35,688 nucleotides of DNA from Bradyrhizobium sp. LMTR 3 (lineage in GTDB: Bacteria; Pseudomonadota; Alphaproteobacteria; Rhizobiales; Xanthobacteraceae): assembly GCF_001693485.1 (NCBI RefSeq), contig NZ_MAXC01000020.1, positions 1 through 35,688 of the forward strand, written 5' to 3'. Position numbers and translations under genes: made by a program. The notes under the pieces are model-generated. The model was not told the DNA's origin and did not search any database. It was given only the letters and a program-made list of their open reading frames with translations. Every line of letters starts with the position of its first letter. Within the stretch, counting starts at the first letter, position 1. This document shows positions 8,870 through 17,864 of the stretch, piece after piece.

Positions 8870-9885
8870 CCAAAATCCGCAAGATCGCGCGTCGCTCTTT
8901 CATCAGGAAAGCTTCCTCGACAGCAACCGGCCTGTTTACGGCCTTCATTCGCCAATAGGCTTCTTCAAGCCCTGAAATGGACGTGGCGTAAAGAGAATCG
9001 GAACTACAGGCCGAGCCCGAATGCGGCCCCCCGGACCGAGTGCAACGCCGACGCTGCGCGGGAGATATTTGGCGGACTCGGCATCGCTGTTGATGCGTTC
9101 GCCATGCCGCATATTCCTGGGCGCGAAAGAGCGTTCGGCCTTTCGGCGTGACCATCGGCCAACCAACGTTGATCGTCAGGGTTCGGTCGCGAAGGAAAGG
9201 ATCGATCGCGGCGGGGTCACGAAGCGGAACTCTCGAGGTGCGCGTAGATGTCGTCCACAATGAACCAGATGTGCGTACGCTCCATCAACATGTCCAGTAT
9301 AGTTCGGTAATCCGGCTTCGAAATAAGTGACCCGGATGGGTTGGACGGCGAGTTCAACATCGCCCACCGCGTGCGCGGCGTGATTGCTCGGGCGGAGATC
9401 CTTCGCAGTCAAGTGAAAATCGTTGGCTTCTCGACATGGCACCAGCACAGGCTTTCCACCCATGATCGGGACGATCGGCGTGGCTCACCCACTAGGGCGT
9501 CGGAGATGATAACCTCATCGCCGACCGCGAGCGTTCTCATCATCGCGTTGAACAGACACTGCTTGGCGCCGGCAGACACCTTGAGCGTCTTGGGAGAAGT
9601 CGAGGCCGTTCTCGCGCTTGAACCTCGCACGGATCGCGGCTAGCAGCTCGAGCGCTCGAGGGCGGTGTATTTGGTAGCGTACATCGCCCGCTTCGGCACT
9701 TCATGGAGGTGGTTCGGCGTGTCAAATCCAGCCTCTCTGCTCTTGAGAACAATAACCTCCCTGCCCTGACGCTTCAATTCATTGGCGAGGCTCGTGACTT
9801 TCAGGAGCTCCGAGACGTCGATCGCCAAAGGTTGCTCGCCCGCCGAAACAGGGTCGACCGTACTTGAGCAGGAGCGTTCACGCCC
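8870..9885 (-). pseudogene. Class I/II aminotransferase (aspartate aminotransferase-like), multiply frameshifted
   Basis: Pieces in several minus-strand frames line up in order with class I aminotransferases. The N-terminal part is NELKRQGREVIVLKSREAG followed by FDTPNHL (about 9700-9800), then TKYTALE. Next comes VSAGAKQCLFNAMM with GDEVII (about 9500-9580), GGKPVLVPCREANDF (about 9420-9460), and then DDIYAHL-like and EFRFVTP pieces. After DPFLRDRTLTIN the lysine-bearing SKAYAMTGWR-type segment is garbled. A last fragment, FLMKERRAILRIL, lies near 8900. At least four frameshifts or deletions make it non-functional. It directly follows the ALDH7 remnant, so the two were probably one transcription unit in which a 2-aminoadipate- or lysine-linked amino group was moved. 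Confidence 0.8.
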
Positions 9886-9897
9886 GATCTTCTCTCC

Positions 9898-10720
9898 ACA
9901 CAACGTCGAAGTTGATGCCCTGGGCGAGCGGCAGCATCCGACTGCCATTGATGGCGTTTGTCGCACGTCGCTTATAGGCATTCCACGCGTGGGACCCGGA
10001 GTCCCGCCCGCCATCTATCGCTTTCCCGCCCCCGATCGCGCAGCGATTTTCTGCGCCCGATGTGGCGATATTGACGTCGGCGATGCCGCAATCGGCCCAC
10101 GCGCGACAGGAACGTTTCTTCTCCGCGCAGATCATTGCTGAAGATCGGGCAAACGGCTTTGTGCAGCCCGAGCACGCTCTCGAAACAGCTGTACTTCATC
10201 ACATAGAGCATGAGCGCGAAAGTCTCGTGCTCGACCGGCGCTGTCTGCGCGGCTATCTCTACCAGAGCCGGACGAAGGTAGAACGGGTCGGCAGCTCCCT
10301 TGACGGCGACACGCCTACCGCCGTGTATAGTACCACCCGCTGTCTTCGCCGGTTCAAGTGCACGTTGCATGCCGCGATAAGCTGCTTCATCGATCAGCAT
10401 TTCGCCGCGGTTTGAAGCGCGGTGCCGATCCTGACGCGTGCATGGGCGCGCTTCAGGCGCGGTATAAAGGCGTCCTGATGCTTGGCCGCCCTCTGGAGGA
10501 TCAACTCGAGATCGGCGCTGGGCGCAACACTGCTCCAACTCTCCAGATGCACGATTCCTAAGATGAATATTGAGCGAATATGTAAAGCGAGAGCATTCTT
10601 GCGCATCCCGCCAGAATTGGTAGGTGATCCCCTTCGCCTCTGCTGTATTCTTCACCATCGAGATCGACGACCGCTTCGCGGCTGTCGCCACAATTTGTAA
10701 GTGGCGACGATCCGGGAAAC
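9898..10720 (-). pseudogene. ALDH7-family semialdehyde dehydrogenase (piperideine-6-carboxylate dehydrogenase-like), truncated
   Basis: The C-terminal ~270 residues of an ALDH7/antiquitin-type dehydrogenase are readable in broken frames: GDSREAVVDLDG (about 10660-10690), APSADLELILQRAA (about 10480-10530), RLKRAHARVRIG, then FYLRPALVEIAAQT with HETFALMLYVMKY (about 10190-10300). The very typical family end follows: GRDSGSHAWNAYKRRATN, then LPLAQGINFDV ending near 9898. The segment that should hold the catalytic cysteine (QRCTTLRR-type) is deleted, and the N-terminal NAD-binding half is missing. The family oxidises 2-aminoadipate semialdehyde in lysine breakdown, which fits the adjacent aminotransferase and Lrp remnants. 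It runs divergently from the modA remnant. Confidence 0.8.
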
Positions 10721-10868
10721 CATAGTTCGCGACTAGAGATCGTAAGAGCTCTCCGGAGGCTGATACGTAACGGAAGCCCCATACTCAAAGATTGTATCGA
10801 GATAGGGTCTCCACACGGCACATCCGATAAACAATCCAACTTCCCAGAAGCCTTCGCAAATTCCTCAG

Positions 10869-10884
10869 TGGCACGCCGTTTGCT
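10869..10884 (+). promoter_or_regulatory. Sigma-54 (RpoN) -24/-12 promoter upstream of modA remnant
   Basis: TGGCACGCCGTTTGCT matches the RpoN consensus TGGCAC-N5-TTGCW at every defined base, with GG and GC separated by ten bases as required. A start point about 12 bases beyond the GC would fall near 10895, giving a leader of about 43 bases before the AGGAG ribosome-binding site and the modA start at 10939. I found no TGT-N10-ACA NifA upstream activator site within ~200 bases, so the activator is unknown. Confidence 0.65.
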
Positions 10885-10938
10885 GGCATGAGAACGAAGG
10901 AGCCACCGCAAAAGCAGGATTTCGTGCTAGGAGCTGCG

Positions 10939-11200
10939 ATGAAGCTTGTCCGATTGATCCTGATGAATGTGCTGACGAGATTTATGCTTGCCGCCCAAGG
11001 ACGAACATCACTGTCGCTGTCGCCGCGAACTTCACCGAGCAGGACAAGGAGATCCTGCAGCTTTCAAACACAAGACCGGCCAATACGCCGTGCCGAGCTC
11101 CAGCAAGCGGCCGGTTTCACAGCCAGATCACACCAGGCGCGCTGCTTCAGGTGCTTCTCTCGGCCGAAGACTCCCGCCTGAAGGAAACCGATCTAGGATA
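10939..11200 (+). pseudogene. modA: Molybdate ABC transporter substrate-binding protein (ModA), N-terminal remnant
   Basis: After a hydrophobic signal-like start (MKLVRLILMNVLTRFMLAA), three pieces in two frames match mature ModA in order: NITVAVAANFTEQDKEI, then AAFKHKTG in another frame, then ASGRFHSQITPGALLQVLLS with AEDSRLK. Intact ModA proteins carry exactly this succession around the oxyanion site near their N-terminus. The remnant stops after about 80 codons near 11200, so it is both frameshifted and truncated. An AGGAG ribosome-binding site sits just ahead of the start at 10939, and the sigma-54-type promoter lies 55 bases upstream. ModA delivers molybdate for nitrogenase and nitrate reductase cofactors, so an RpoN-driven copy on a symbiotic region makes biological sense. 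Confidence 0.75.
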
Positions 11201-11864
11201 GTCTCCCGGTTCCCGGCAAGCCACATCACGTAGGCGATCGGAACGCTCTAGGTATGCAGGAAGACCGCGACTTTCACGAAAGGTGCGCTAGAAACGAGGT
11301 AAACAGGATGAAATGCCTTTCGTACCGAACCGCTGACATTCATCTTGCGCAGCCAACTCTCGACATATCGCTCGGCACGCCCTCATTTGGATCTCGCGCC
11401 GGCAATCGCCAAACTGGTGGCGACCTTGCGGCATTAGGATTAAGAACTGATACCGGCCGCTCAGCGCGTATATGACGCTGCTGTTGAACGAAGTTCTCGG
11501 AGCACGGGCGTAGCGACGCCGGTCGCTACACGCTTTGCGCGTGGAACGCATAGCCGCTTCGGTCTGCGGGCTGTTGGGGATATGATGATTCGCAGCTGCG
11601 TGCGTGGGCGAACCACCCGGGTGATCCTGAGGCACACCGCGATCGTTTGCGCGAGGAGCGCTCGCATTCCTCTTCGACGGTGATGGAACGAGGAACTCGT
11701 CGCTGCATCCTAATGCACAGCTCGAGAAGTCGGCCCTTATCGAGGACGGGCAGGCGTGCCAACGGCTCGCCACCGGCCAGCATTTGCGCGGCACAAATAC
11801 TGGCTACCGTCCGCTCGTGTCGATGAAACTCATGCGGCTGATCAGCTTGGATCTGCCGTGACGA
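11201..11864. repeat. Duplicated block copy 2, left part (decayed)
   Basis: Degenerate counterpart of about 1860-2360, in the same orientation. The similarity is patchy, with many indels, but collinear. It ends in a well-conserved stretch starting GGCTCCTCAACTCCTCGCC at about 11872 (2364 in copy 1). Frames on both strands are broken, and I recognise no protein family. Confidence 0.5.
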
Positions 11865-12132
11865 TCAACACGGCTCCTCAACTCCTCGCCGGGTTAGCCA
11901 AACGAAATAGTCGTTCAGAATATTCTGTTCTACCAGCCGAAACCCGCCGGCTTGATGAGGCGGATTCCCTATTGCGAAATGACGCCCTTCTCCAGTTTCC
12001 AGTGCGCTGCAAGTCCACATACGAAATCGGGAGTCCACATAGCAAAAGACACGCCCCACCCTACTCCTGTCATGATCTTGGGCGTGCCCTGTCCTCTATA
12101 GTCTCTGCGCAACCAAAGATCCCCGTGGTAAG

Positions 12133-12140
12133 CTACTTTC
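12133..12140 (+). repeat. Target-site duplication of IS256-family insertion, left copy
   Basis: CTACTTTC, identical to 13563-13570. The paralogue at about 2634-2641 holds a single copy in uninterrupted sequence, which confirms it as an 8-bp duplication, the usual length for IS256 elements. Confidence 0.85.
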
Positions 12141-12193
12141 AGTTCTGTGCGTCAAGTTCAGCAGAATCGATCATGGGGTCCGGTTGAGCCATC

Positions 12194-12262
12194 CCCCTCG
12201 GAGCCGCCGTCGCTCGCCTCACCCCGAAAGCGCGGCGGGCGAGCGACGGCGGCTCCGAGGGG
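12194..12262. repeat. Perfect 25-bp GC-rich inverted repeat (hairpin) inside the IS
   Basis: Left arm 12194-12218 and right arm 12238-12262 are exact reverse complements, separated by a 19-base loop. The arms contain GGAGCCGCCGTCGCTCGCC and its complement. It lies just past the transposase stop, between the gene and the left terminal repeat. There is no T-run on either side, so it is not a typical intrinsic terminator, though it could still block readthrough or protect transcripts. Confidence 0.9.
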
Positions 12263-12293
12263 TGGCCCATTCCCTTGGTGGGCCTGAGCATCG

Positions 12294-13463
12294 TCAGGCC
12301 GCCTGGCGCAGCGGCTCCTTCTTGTGTTCCTTCAACAGATGCATGTTCAGATAACGATGGCCCTCGAACCAGGCCTCGTGTCGCTCGATGGTCAGCGCAC
12401 GGACAAGCCGCAAACAGCTCTCGGCGTTGGGGAAGATTCTCACGACATAGGTGCGCCGCCGGATCTCCTCGTTGAGGCGCTCCAATGTTGGTCGATTTCA
12501 TGTGCTTGCGATGCGCCAGGGGCAGGCGGAAGTAGGTCAGCGTCTCCTCGATGTTCTCCTCCACCCAGCCGGTGAGCTTGTGGTGTTTGCTGCCCCATTT
12601 GCCGAACCAGGCGGCCAGATCGCGCCGTACCTCGGTCAGGTCGCGCAGGTCATACATCCAGCGGAGCTCAAGCAGACAATCGTCGTCGACCTTGCAGGGA
12701 ATATAGTCGAGCGCGTTGCGCAGGAAGTGCACATAGCAGTGCTGCCAGAACAGCCCGGCGAGGACTTCGGCGATCGCTTTCTTCAAGCCCGGATGATCGT
12801 CAGAGACGACCAGCTCGACACCATGCAGGCCGCGGGCCTTCAGTCCTTCCAAAAACTCTTTCCCGCTTGAGCGGCTCTCCCGGTTGGCCAGCTCGACCGC
12901 GAGCACCTGCCGCCGCCCTTCCCAGTCGACCCCGATCGCGATCAGCACCGCCTGGCTCGCAATAATCCCGTCCTCCCGCACCCGCTCGTAGCGCGCGTCC
13001 AGGATATAGGGAAACGGATCCTTTAGCCGGCGTTCGCAGAACGCTTTCAGCGACGTGTCCAGCCGCTTGTTGATCGCGCTGATCGCCGAGGCCGAGAAAG
13101 CATGGCCCATCAGTTCCTCGGTGACCTGCTTCACCTTCCGCGTCGAGACGCCCTGCACGTACAGCTCGGCCAGTGCCGCAACCAGCGCCTTCTCCGAGCG
13201 CTGATAGCGCTCGAACAGTGCTGACGGTCCTGCGGCACCTTAAGCTCGATCTTGCCGAGCCGGGTGAGCAGCGAGCGCGTGTAGTAGCCGGAGCGGTAGC
13301 CAAGCCGTGCTTCGGTGCGTTCGCCCTTTTCCGCCCCCAGCGTTTCCGCCATCTCCGCTTCAAGCATCTCCTGCACGGCGGCCTGGATCAGCGGCTTGAG
13401 GAACTCCTTGTCCGACGCCAAAAGCTGTTTGACGGCATCCGTCCTAATCTTCGTCACGGTCAT
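12294..13463 (-). pseudogene. IS256-family (mutator-type) transposase, two frameshifts
   Basis: The N-terminal piece begins MTVTKIRTDAVKQLL at 13463 and runs to LGKIELKVPQDR near 13225. A small deletion of about 10 bases then shifts the frame. The large middle piece carries the family's DDE region: PYILDARYERVRE, GVDWEGRRQVLAVEL, and SDDHPGLKKAIAEV with CYVHFLRNAL. A second frame change near 12490, best explained by loss of two bases, interrupts HKHxKSTNxLERLNEE. The C-terminus (RRTYVVRIFPNAESCLRLV through HKKEPLRQAA) follows in another frame to a stop at 12294. The joined product would be about 395-400 residues, normal for the family. The start at 13463 is the family's usual Met; an upstream in-frame Met lies in the element's end. 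Confidence 0.9.
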
Positions 13464-13562
13464 GGTGGTCCTTGCTCCTCTACGAGCGGTGATTTTCGCA
13501 ACCACCGGACCTACCATGACCGCTTCAGCCGCTCAGCTTTTGCAGAACCTCCCGCACACTAC

Positions 13563-13570
13563 CTACTTTC
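13563..13570 (+). repeat. Target-site duplication of IS256-family insertion, right copy
   Basis: CTACTTTC, identical to 12133-12140. Sequence homologous to the intact GNAT paralogue resumes immediately after it. Confidence 0.85.
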
Positions 13571-13942
13571 CCTGTCATCTTCTTGGCGCTGGGCGCTATG
13601 GAAGTACAGGGATCCCCAGAATGGGCATGTCGAGCCGGGCCAGCGCAAAACTCGTTTACAATATATTCTGCAAAGTTACTGCCCAAAATGTCATATAATC
13701 GAACCGGCCTGTAAAGACGCGACGTCGTTATCCTCGTCGACTCCTACCATGCAAAACCTATCGCCACATTTGATTTGCGAGCGGTCCGGCTGGAAATGTA
13801 GAGCTGTGGGCCCTTTGTCGGAGTGACTCGTCTGAGCGAGACATACTTATGCAAATCGAAAGCTCGATGCCTTCTTGGGCGGCGGCATCGTCATATATTT
13901 GCAAGAAGCGTGAGACGTGCAATGGATTTGCTAGGCTTTCAT

Positions 13943-16037
13943 TACTGTACCTTGTCTATTCGATGAGCTGCATTACAGCTCATTTGCGCGAGGTCGTACT
14001 GATGTACACCCGTCAAGGAGGATCGAGAGACTACCTACCCTGGTGAGGAATATTTGTAATCGATATTGGGAAACCGGGGTGACAGTATCAGCATTCAACA
14101 GCGGCCGATCAGCGCGGTGAATGGCGTCTGCGGCTTGCGGCAAATGAAGTCGCCGGACCAGTCTGACGAGCTGGCACCCGCTGGTCGAACACCCGTCCTT
14201 CATGAACCGCTATGAGCAAGCCCGCTACTCACGATCGAGGACGCCGAGAAGGTTTCAGCTCCGATCAGACGAGACGAAGGATTTCGAAACACTGCTGGGT
14301 TTGCAAGCGCTTGATCGAGGACCGAGCGCGAGATCCGCACGCTCGCATGCCGATCAGTTGTGCGACCGGGCCCGTTCGCTGGCGCGGCTCGGAGCGAAAT
14401 ACATGAGACAACGAGTCAACAAGCGCCCCTACAATCTTCGCTAGCGCACCGAGAGCGCCTTCAACGGACTGCGGGCTTTAGGCGCATCGCAACCCGCCAC
14501 GACAACCTGGCACGCCCCCTATTTTGGCCTCTGTCTATCTCGCCGCAGCTCTTGTCTGTTGGATTCAAAGAGTCTGGCCTGAGCTAGTCAGTTCCCACAA
14601 GAAACGCGATTGAGATCAGCTTCTCAACGTCTTGGGCGTTGTGCTCGCTTCATTGCCGCACTTGAAGTCGATACCCTCCTCGCGCATCATAATCAAAAAG
14701 ATAAAGAAAGAAATCGCAATTGGGGCGCGGACATTGCAAATAGCCTCATGGGTCAACTCCGGAGAATGCGCCGTGGTCAACTACCAACGCTAGTAATTGA
14801 TGTAGATAACAGACGTATGCAAAGATTGGTTGACTAACGTCAGGTCGTCACACCTCAGCTGCAATGAATTCGGCATGCAAGATCAACCACAATTTGTTCT
14901 CGCCAACGGCCTTTCGATGCGATGACTCCTCCTCTGCAGAAAGGATACTCTGCTCATGTCTGCTCCAACAGCGGCCTATCCTTTCTAATGGAAGCGCATG
15001 ATTGGCTCTCCGGCGCGATCGCCGAGCGCGCAGGAGTTAGAGGTGTCTGGGCGACGGGTCCGTCAGTTGCCCGCTGTCTCGGCTACCGCGATTCCAACAG
15101 GTGCTTCATGCTCTCAACTCGTCGACGTGGTCGAGAACAACGTGGTCGTCCATGGCGATAGCGGTCTTGGAAAGTTCGAGGAGCGACGCGGACGAGATCT
15201 TCGTCTTCGTAAGTGCCTCGCAGAAAGGGCTCCAGGTCGTGATCACGCCATCGAAATGTAATCGAAATCGGTCTCTGCATATCACGATGCCGGCATCTCC
15301 CAGTGTTGTAGGCCAATAATTCCATGCGAGCTGTAATAGCGGTAAACGAGTTGCGGAGTTCTACCCCCAAAGCAAGAACCCCATATCTTTATGTCTTTGG
15401 GCAGCCGCTTTGGCGAGCTCGAAAATCATTCTCGGGCCGTCCGCGTTCTCTACACAGAGGAGGCTCTTGCTTATCTGGTGGCGTGGCATTCAGATCGCTG
15501 CGGCCCGGTGCAACGATCTCAGGTGATACGAAATCGGCAATCCGGCGTATGCAGGAGCGCATTCTTATTAGCGAAAGCCATTTGTCCCAGCGTAACCGGT
15601 GCTGACTAAGTGGTAGGGCAATGAATACGCTTGTAACCAGCGAACGCCGTGACAGCCGAAGGGCGTCTTCTTTCTTTCGCCAGCCACGAATTGTGACCGG
15701 ATGTTTCGAAAATTGGAAAGAGAGTCGAGGGCTGCGGCGACACAATTTACCAAGCGGGCTTTCCCACCGGGTTACGAAGATCTCGTCACGCGAAGTCTAT
15801 TCGCGTGGCATCACCGGAGGCAGGCAATGTATGCGTGATTGAACTTGCGCCGCCGGTCCAATCCGGGTACCGCAAAGATTCGGGCTATGTATGCGACTAT
15901 CGTCGTTCTCGAGATTGTCGATCGCGCTGATATTGCAGAGGTTGTCGTGAACCGCATTTGGCACGTACCGAAACGGTCTGATCTTGTAACCAACATGCTG
16001 CCCATGACGGGCCGTCGCATTGATGAGGAAGATGCAA
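13943..16037. other. Long decayed region, end of duplicated block copy 2 and no identifiable gene
   Basis: The first part (to about 14200) and a short stretch at 14766-14810 correspond to 3032-3350 and 3757-3800 of the first copy. The rest, 14820-16037, has only short interrupted frames. Between about 15080 and 15745 the minus strand has protein-like fragments (for example FDGVITTWSPFCEAL and FELAKAAAQRHKDMGF in changing frames) that suggest a decayed gene, but I cannot name its family. The plus-strand frame at 15839-16519 mostly overlaps the exporter gene and is a shadow. Confidence 0.35.
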
Positions 16038-16898
16038 ATGATGCGCGACGCCGAACTCAAAGGCATAGCCTATATCGCCTTCTCCAACCTGACATTCGCC
16101 ATCATGTCTGCGATCATCAAGATCGTCACGATAACAATTCCAGCCTTGGAGGTTTCCGTTCTGCGCAACATGCTCTCGATACTATTTCTTTTACTTGTTC
16201 TGCCGAGACACGGCACATTCGATTTTCGGTTTTTTCTGACCAAGGAGCACTTTCTCAGATCTCTCTTCGGATATACGCATTTTGTACTATTCATTCTTTG
16301 CGTATCAAGACTTCCACTAGCGGCTGTTTCCGCTATCTCTTACACGAGCCCCATCTGGTCATTGCTATTCTCCGTGTTCGTCTTGAAGGAACGGACAGCC
16401 GTCACGCCAATCATCGGTCTGATCTTTGGCGTGCTGGGCATGCTTGCCGTAGTCCAACCGAGCGTCAGCAACATGACCGTTTGGATTGTCGTGGGCCTGG
16501 CTGGCGCTGTCTTCAGTAGCCTGGACGTGATGATGGTGAGGCGGATTTCTGGCAGCGAGGCTCCTGAGCGGATAGCGCTAAGCCTCGCGCTCTGGAGCTG
16601 CGCGATGGGCCTGCCACTGGCAGTTCCAGGATGGGTTTGGCCGCCCACTGGCGTTTGGCCTTTGCTGATCCTTATAGGGGGCTTGGGGATGCTGGTGCAG
16701 GTCACTCTGACAAGAGGTTACACTCTGGCGCGCCTGGGCCGGGGCGCTCCATTCGGAGACTTTATTGGCCTACCCGCAAGCTTGACAGTTGGCTGGCTGT
16801 GCTTTGCCGAATTTCCTACACCGCTCATGTGGCTTGGTGTTTGCCTTATTTTATTTGGCTCCTCAATTGCTCTGGTAGAGAGACGATTTGGCACTTGA
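16038..16898 (+). CDS. EamA/DMT-superfamily exporter
   Basis: A 286-residue inner-membrane protein with about ten hydrophobic helices in two homologous halves, the layout of EamA (drug/metabolite transporter) permeases. Family-typical features are a first helix GIAYIAFSNLTFAIMSAIIK, the helix 3-4 region ending VSAISYTSPIWSLLFSVFVL, and the following LKERTAVTPIIGLIFGVLGM. Such proteins export amino acids, nucleosides or other metabolites; the substrate is unknown. Four Met codons cluster at the front. I prefer 16038 because GAGGAAG lies about 7 bases upstream, but 16023, 16032 and 16041 are possible. It stands alone between a decayed region and IS debris, yet the frame is intact. That makes it a candidate for continued selection or late arrival. 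Confidence 0.85.
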   Translation: MMRDAELKGIAYIAFSNLTFAIMSAIIKIVTITIPALEVSVLRNMLSILFLLLVLPRHGTFDFRFFLTKEHFLRSLFGYTHFVLFILCVSRLPLAAVSAISYTSPIWSLLFSVFVLKERTAVTPIIGLIFGVLGMLAVVQPSVSNMTVWIVVGLAGAVFSSLDVMMVRRISGSEAPERIALSLALWSCAMGLPLAVPGWVWPPTGVWPLLILIGGLGMLVQVTLTRGYTLARLGRGAPFGDFIGLPASLTVGWLCFAEFPTPLMWLGVCLILFGSSIALVERRFGT

Positions 16899-17261
16899 AT
16901 CAGCAGAATAACATCAAAGCATATCGGCAGGGACGTTCAAGCGAAGATCAGACAATACAGCCTATCAGCCACAGACCTTCCCAGGGCCGCTTCTACAGAT
17001 ATGGTACCAGTTTCACTCATGCTTTCCGCCACATACTGGTTCTGGGCGCACCTCGATCCACTGGCTGTACAGAGCTGATAATGTTCTGAACCGCGCAGGC
17101 GCAGGTCGATCGAGAAACTCCCGGCCATCTAGGCGTGACATGGCGACTTGCTCGTCGGTGTAGGCGATCTATCTAGTGTTTCTCTGAGCTGTTATCAATT
17201 GCGAACGGCCCGCACATAACTCCCACGCCGATGACCAAATGTGCGCCGGGCGCGGGCACCG
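16899..17261. other. Intergenic region with no recognised feature
   Basis: Spacer between the exporter and the IS3 left end. The frames on both strands are short and show no family resemblance, and I see no terminator hairpin with a T-run after the exporter stop. Confidence 0.35.
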
Positions 17262-17325
17262 TGACCTTACCCCACGGGCTTAATCCAGTTTGAAGTTCGT
17301 TCTGGCCCAGGACAAGGACCAGAGC

Positions 17326-17562
17326 ATGAAGCGCAGCTGCTTTTCGGAAGAGCAGATCATCGGAATTTGAAGGAGCATGGTGTCGGTCGCCGATCTGTGC
17401 CGCAAGCATGGCGTCAGCAACGCCAGCATCTACAAATGGAAGGCGAAGTTCGGTGGAATGGAAGTGTCGGAGGCCAAGCGGCTGAAGACCCTGGAGGACG
17501 AGAACACACGGCTGAAGCGGCTCTTGCCGACGCCATGCTGGACAACGCGGGGGCCTTAGCTG
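17326..17562 (+). pseudogene. IS3-family OrfA (helix-turn-helix protein), frameshifted and truncated
   Basis: Begins MKRSCFSEEQIIGI at 17326. A one-base loss near 17363 shifts the frame, after which VSVADLCRKHGVSNASIYKW (helix-turn-helix), KFGGMEVSEAKRLKTLEDEN (leucine-zipper region) and TRLKRLL follow. Another one-base loss near 17525 precedes DAMLDNA, where the gene breaks off into IS110 sequence. This is the DNA-binding first frame of an IS3-family (IS407-like subgroup) element. Confidence 0.85.
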
Positions 17563-17564
17563 GC

Positions 17565-17786
17565 GGAATCAATCTCACATCGTGTCCGAACCGCCGAATC
17601 TCACGCGCCCAGTGGTGAACGGTGGCGCAGGCCTCGAAGCCCACCAGGCACGGTGCGAGCGAGGAGAAGAACGACATGATCTCGCCTCACCTAGGCGCTA
17701 GGCGATTGGTCACGGCCTTGGCTGTCAACTGCATGGATGTGAAAGACGTGTTTCGACATGTCCAATCCAATTGTCGCGACTTCCAT
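17565..17786 (-). pseudogene. IS110-family transposase, 5' fragment (copy A1)
   Basis: Starts MEVATIGLDMSKHVFHIHAV at 17786, the DEDD/RuvC-like first strand of IS110 transposases. After a frame break it continues MSFFSSLAPCLVGFEACATV, HHWAREIRRFGHDVRLIPPA, and stops abruptly at the IS3 OrfA junction. Only about 75 of the ~340 residues remain. The same fragment with the same right-hand junction occurs at 34860-35188. Confidence 0.8.
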
Positions 17787-17864
17787 TGGTGAATTTCTCC
17801 TGTTAGCGGGTTTGTCTATCGCCATTATATCGCCGGCGCCGAGGGAGCGGGGCCGTCTTCCACA

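Larger units (their letters stand above)
12141..13562 (-). mobile_element. IS256-family insertion sequence, complete ends, dead transposase
   Basis: A 1422-bp element bounded by the duplicated octamer CTACTTTC. The terminal inverted repeats are imperfect: CTGTGCGTCAAGTTCAGCAG (from 12145) pairs with the complement of a segment ending at 13559, with 16 of 22 positions matching over the full repeat. One mutator-type transposase gene on the minus strand fills most of it but carries two frame-disrupting deletions, so the copy can move only if a relative supplies transposase. A 25-bp perfect inverted repeat sits between the transposase stop and the left end. Confidence 0.88.
11865..13942 (-). pseudogene. 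GNAT-like acetyltransferase paralogue, split by an IS256-family element
   Basis: Degenerate second copy of the GNAT-like gene at 2291-3031. The C-terminal part lies at about 11865-12140 and the N-terminal part at about 13563-13942, with a start codon equivalent at 13942. The IS256-family insertion lies between. Aligned to copy 1, the joined halves run GGTAAGCTACTTTC and then CCTGTCATCTTCTTGG, where copy 1 reads GGTAGGCTACTTTCCCCGTC uninterrupted. There are further small deletions, for example near 13860. The gene is therefore broken both by the insertion and by point decay. Which damage came first cannot be decided. Confidence 0.8.

Noticed and set aside
10888..11181. 97-codon frame starting just after the RpoN site
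   Set aside because: Its first codon would precede the expected transcript start. The ModA match begins at the later Met at 10939 and jumps frames, so this is not an intact gene.
15839..16519. 226-codon plus-strand frame overlapping the EamA exporter start
   Set aside because: Most of it overlaps the exporter in another frame, and the composition of the overlap is that of a shadow. The first 60 residues match nothing.
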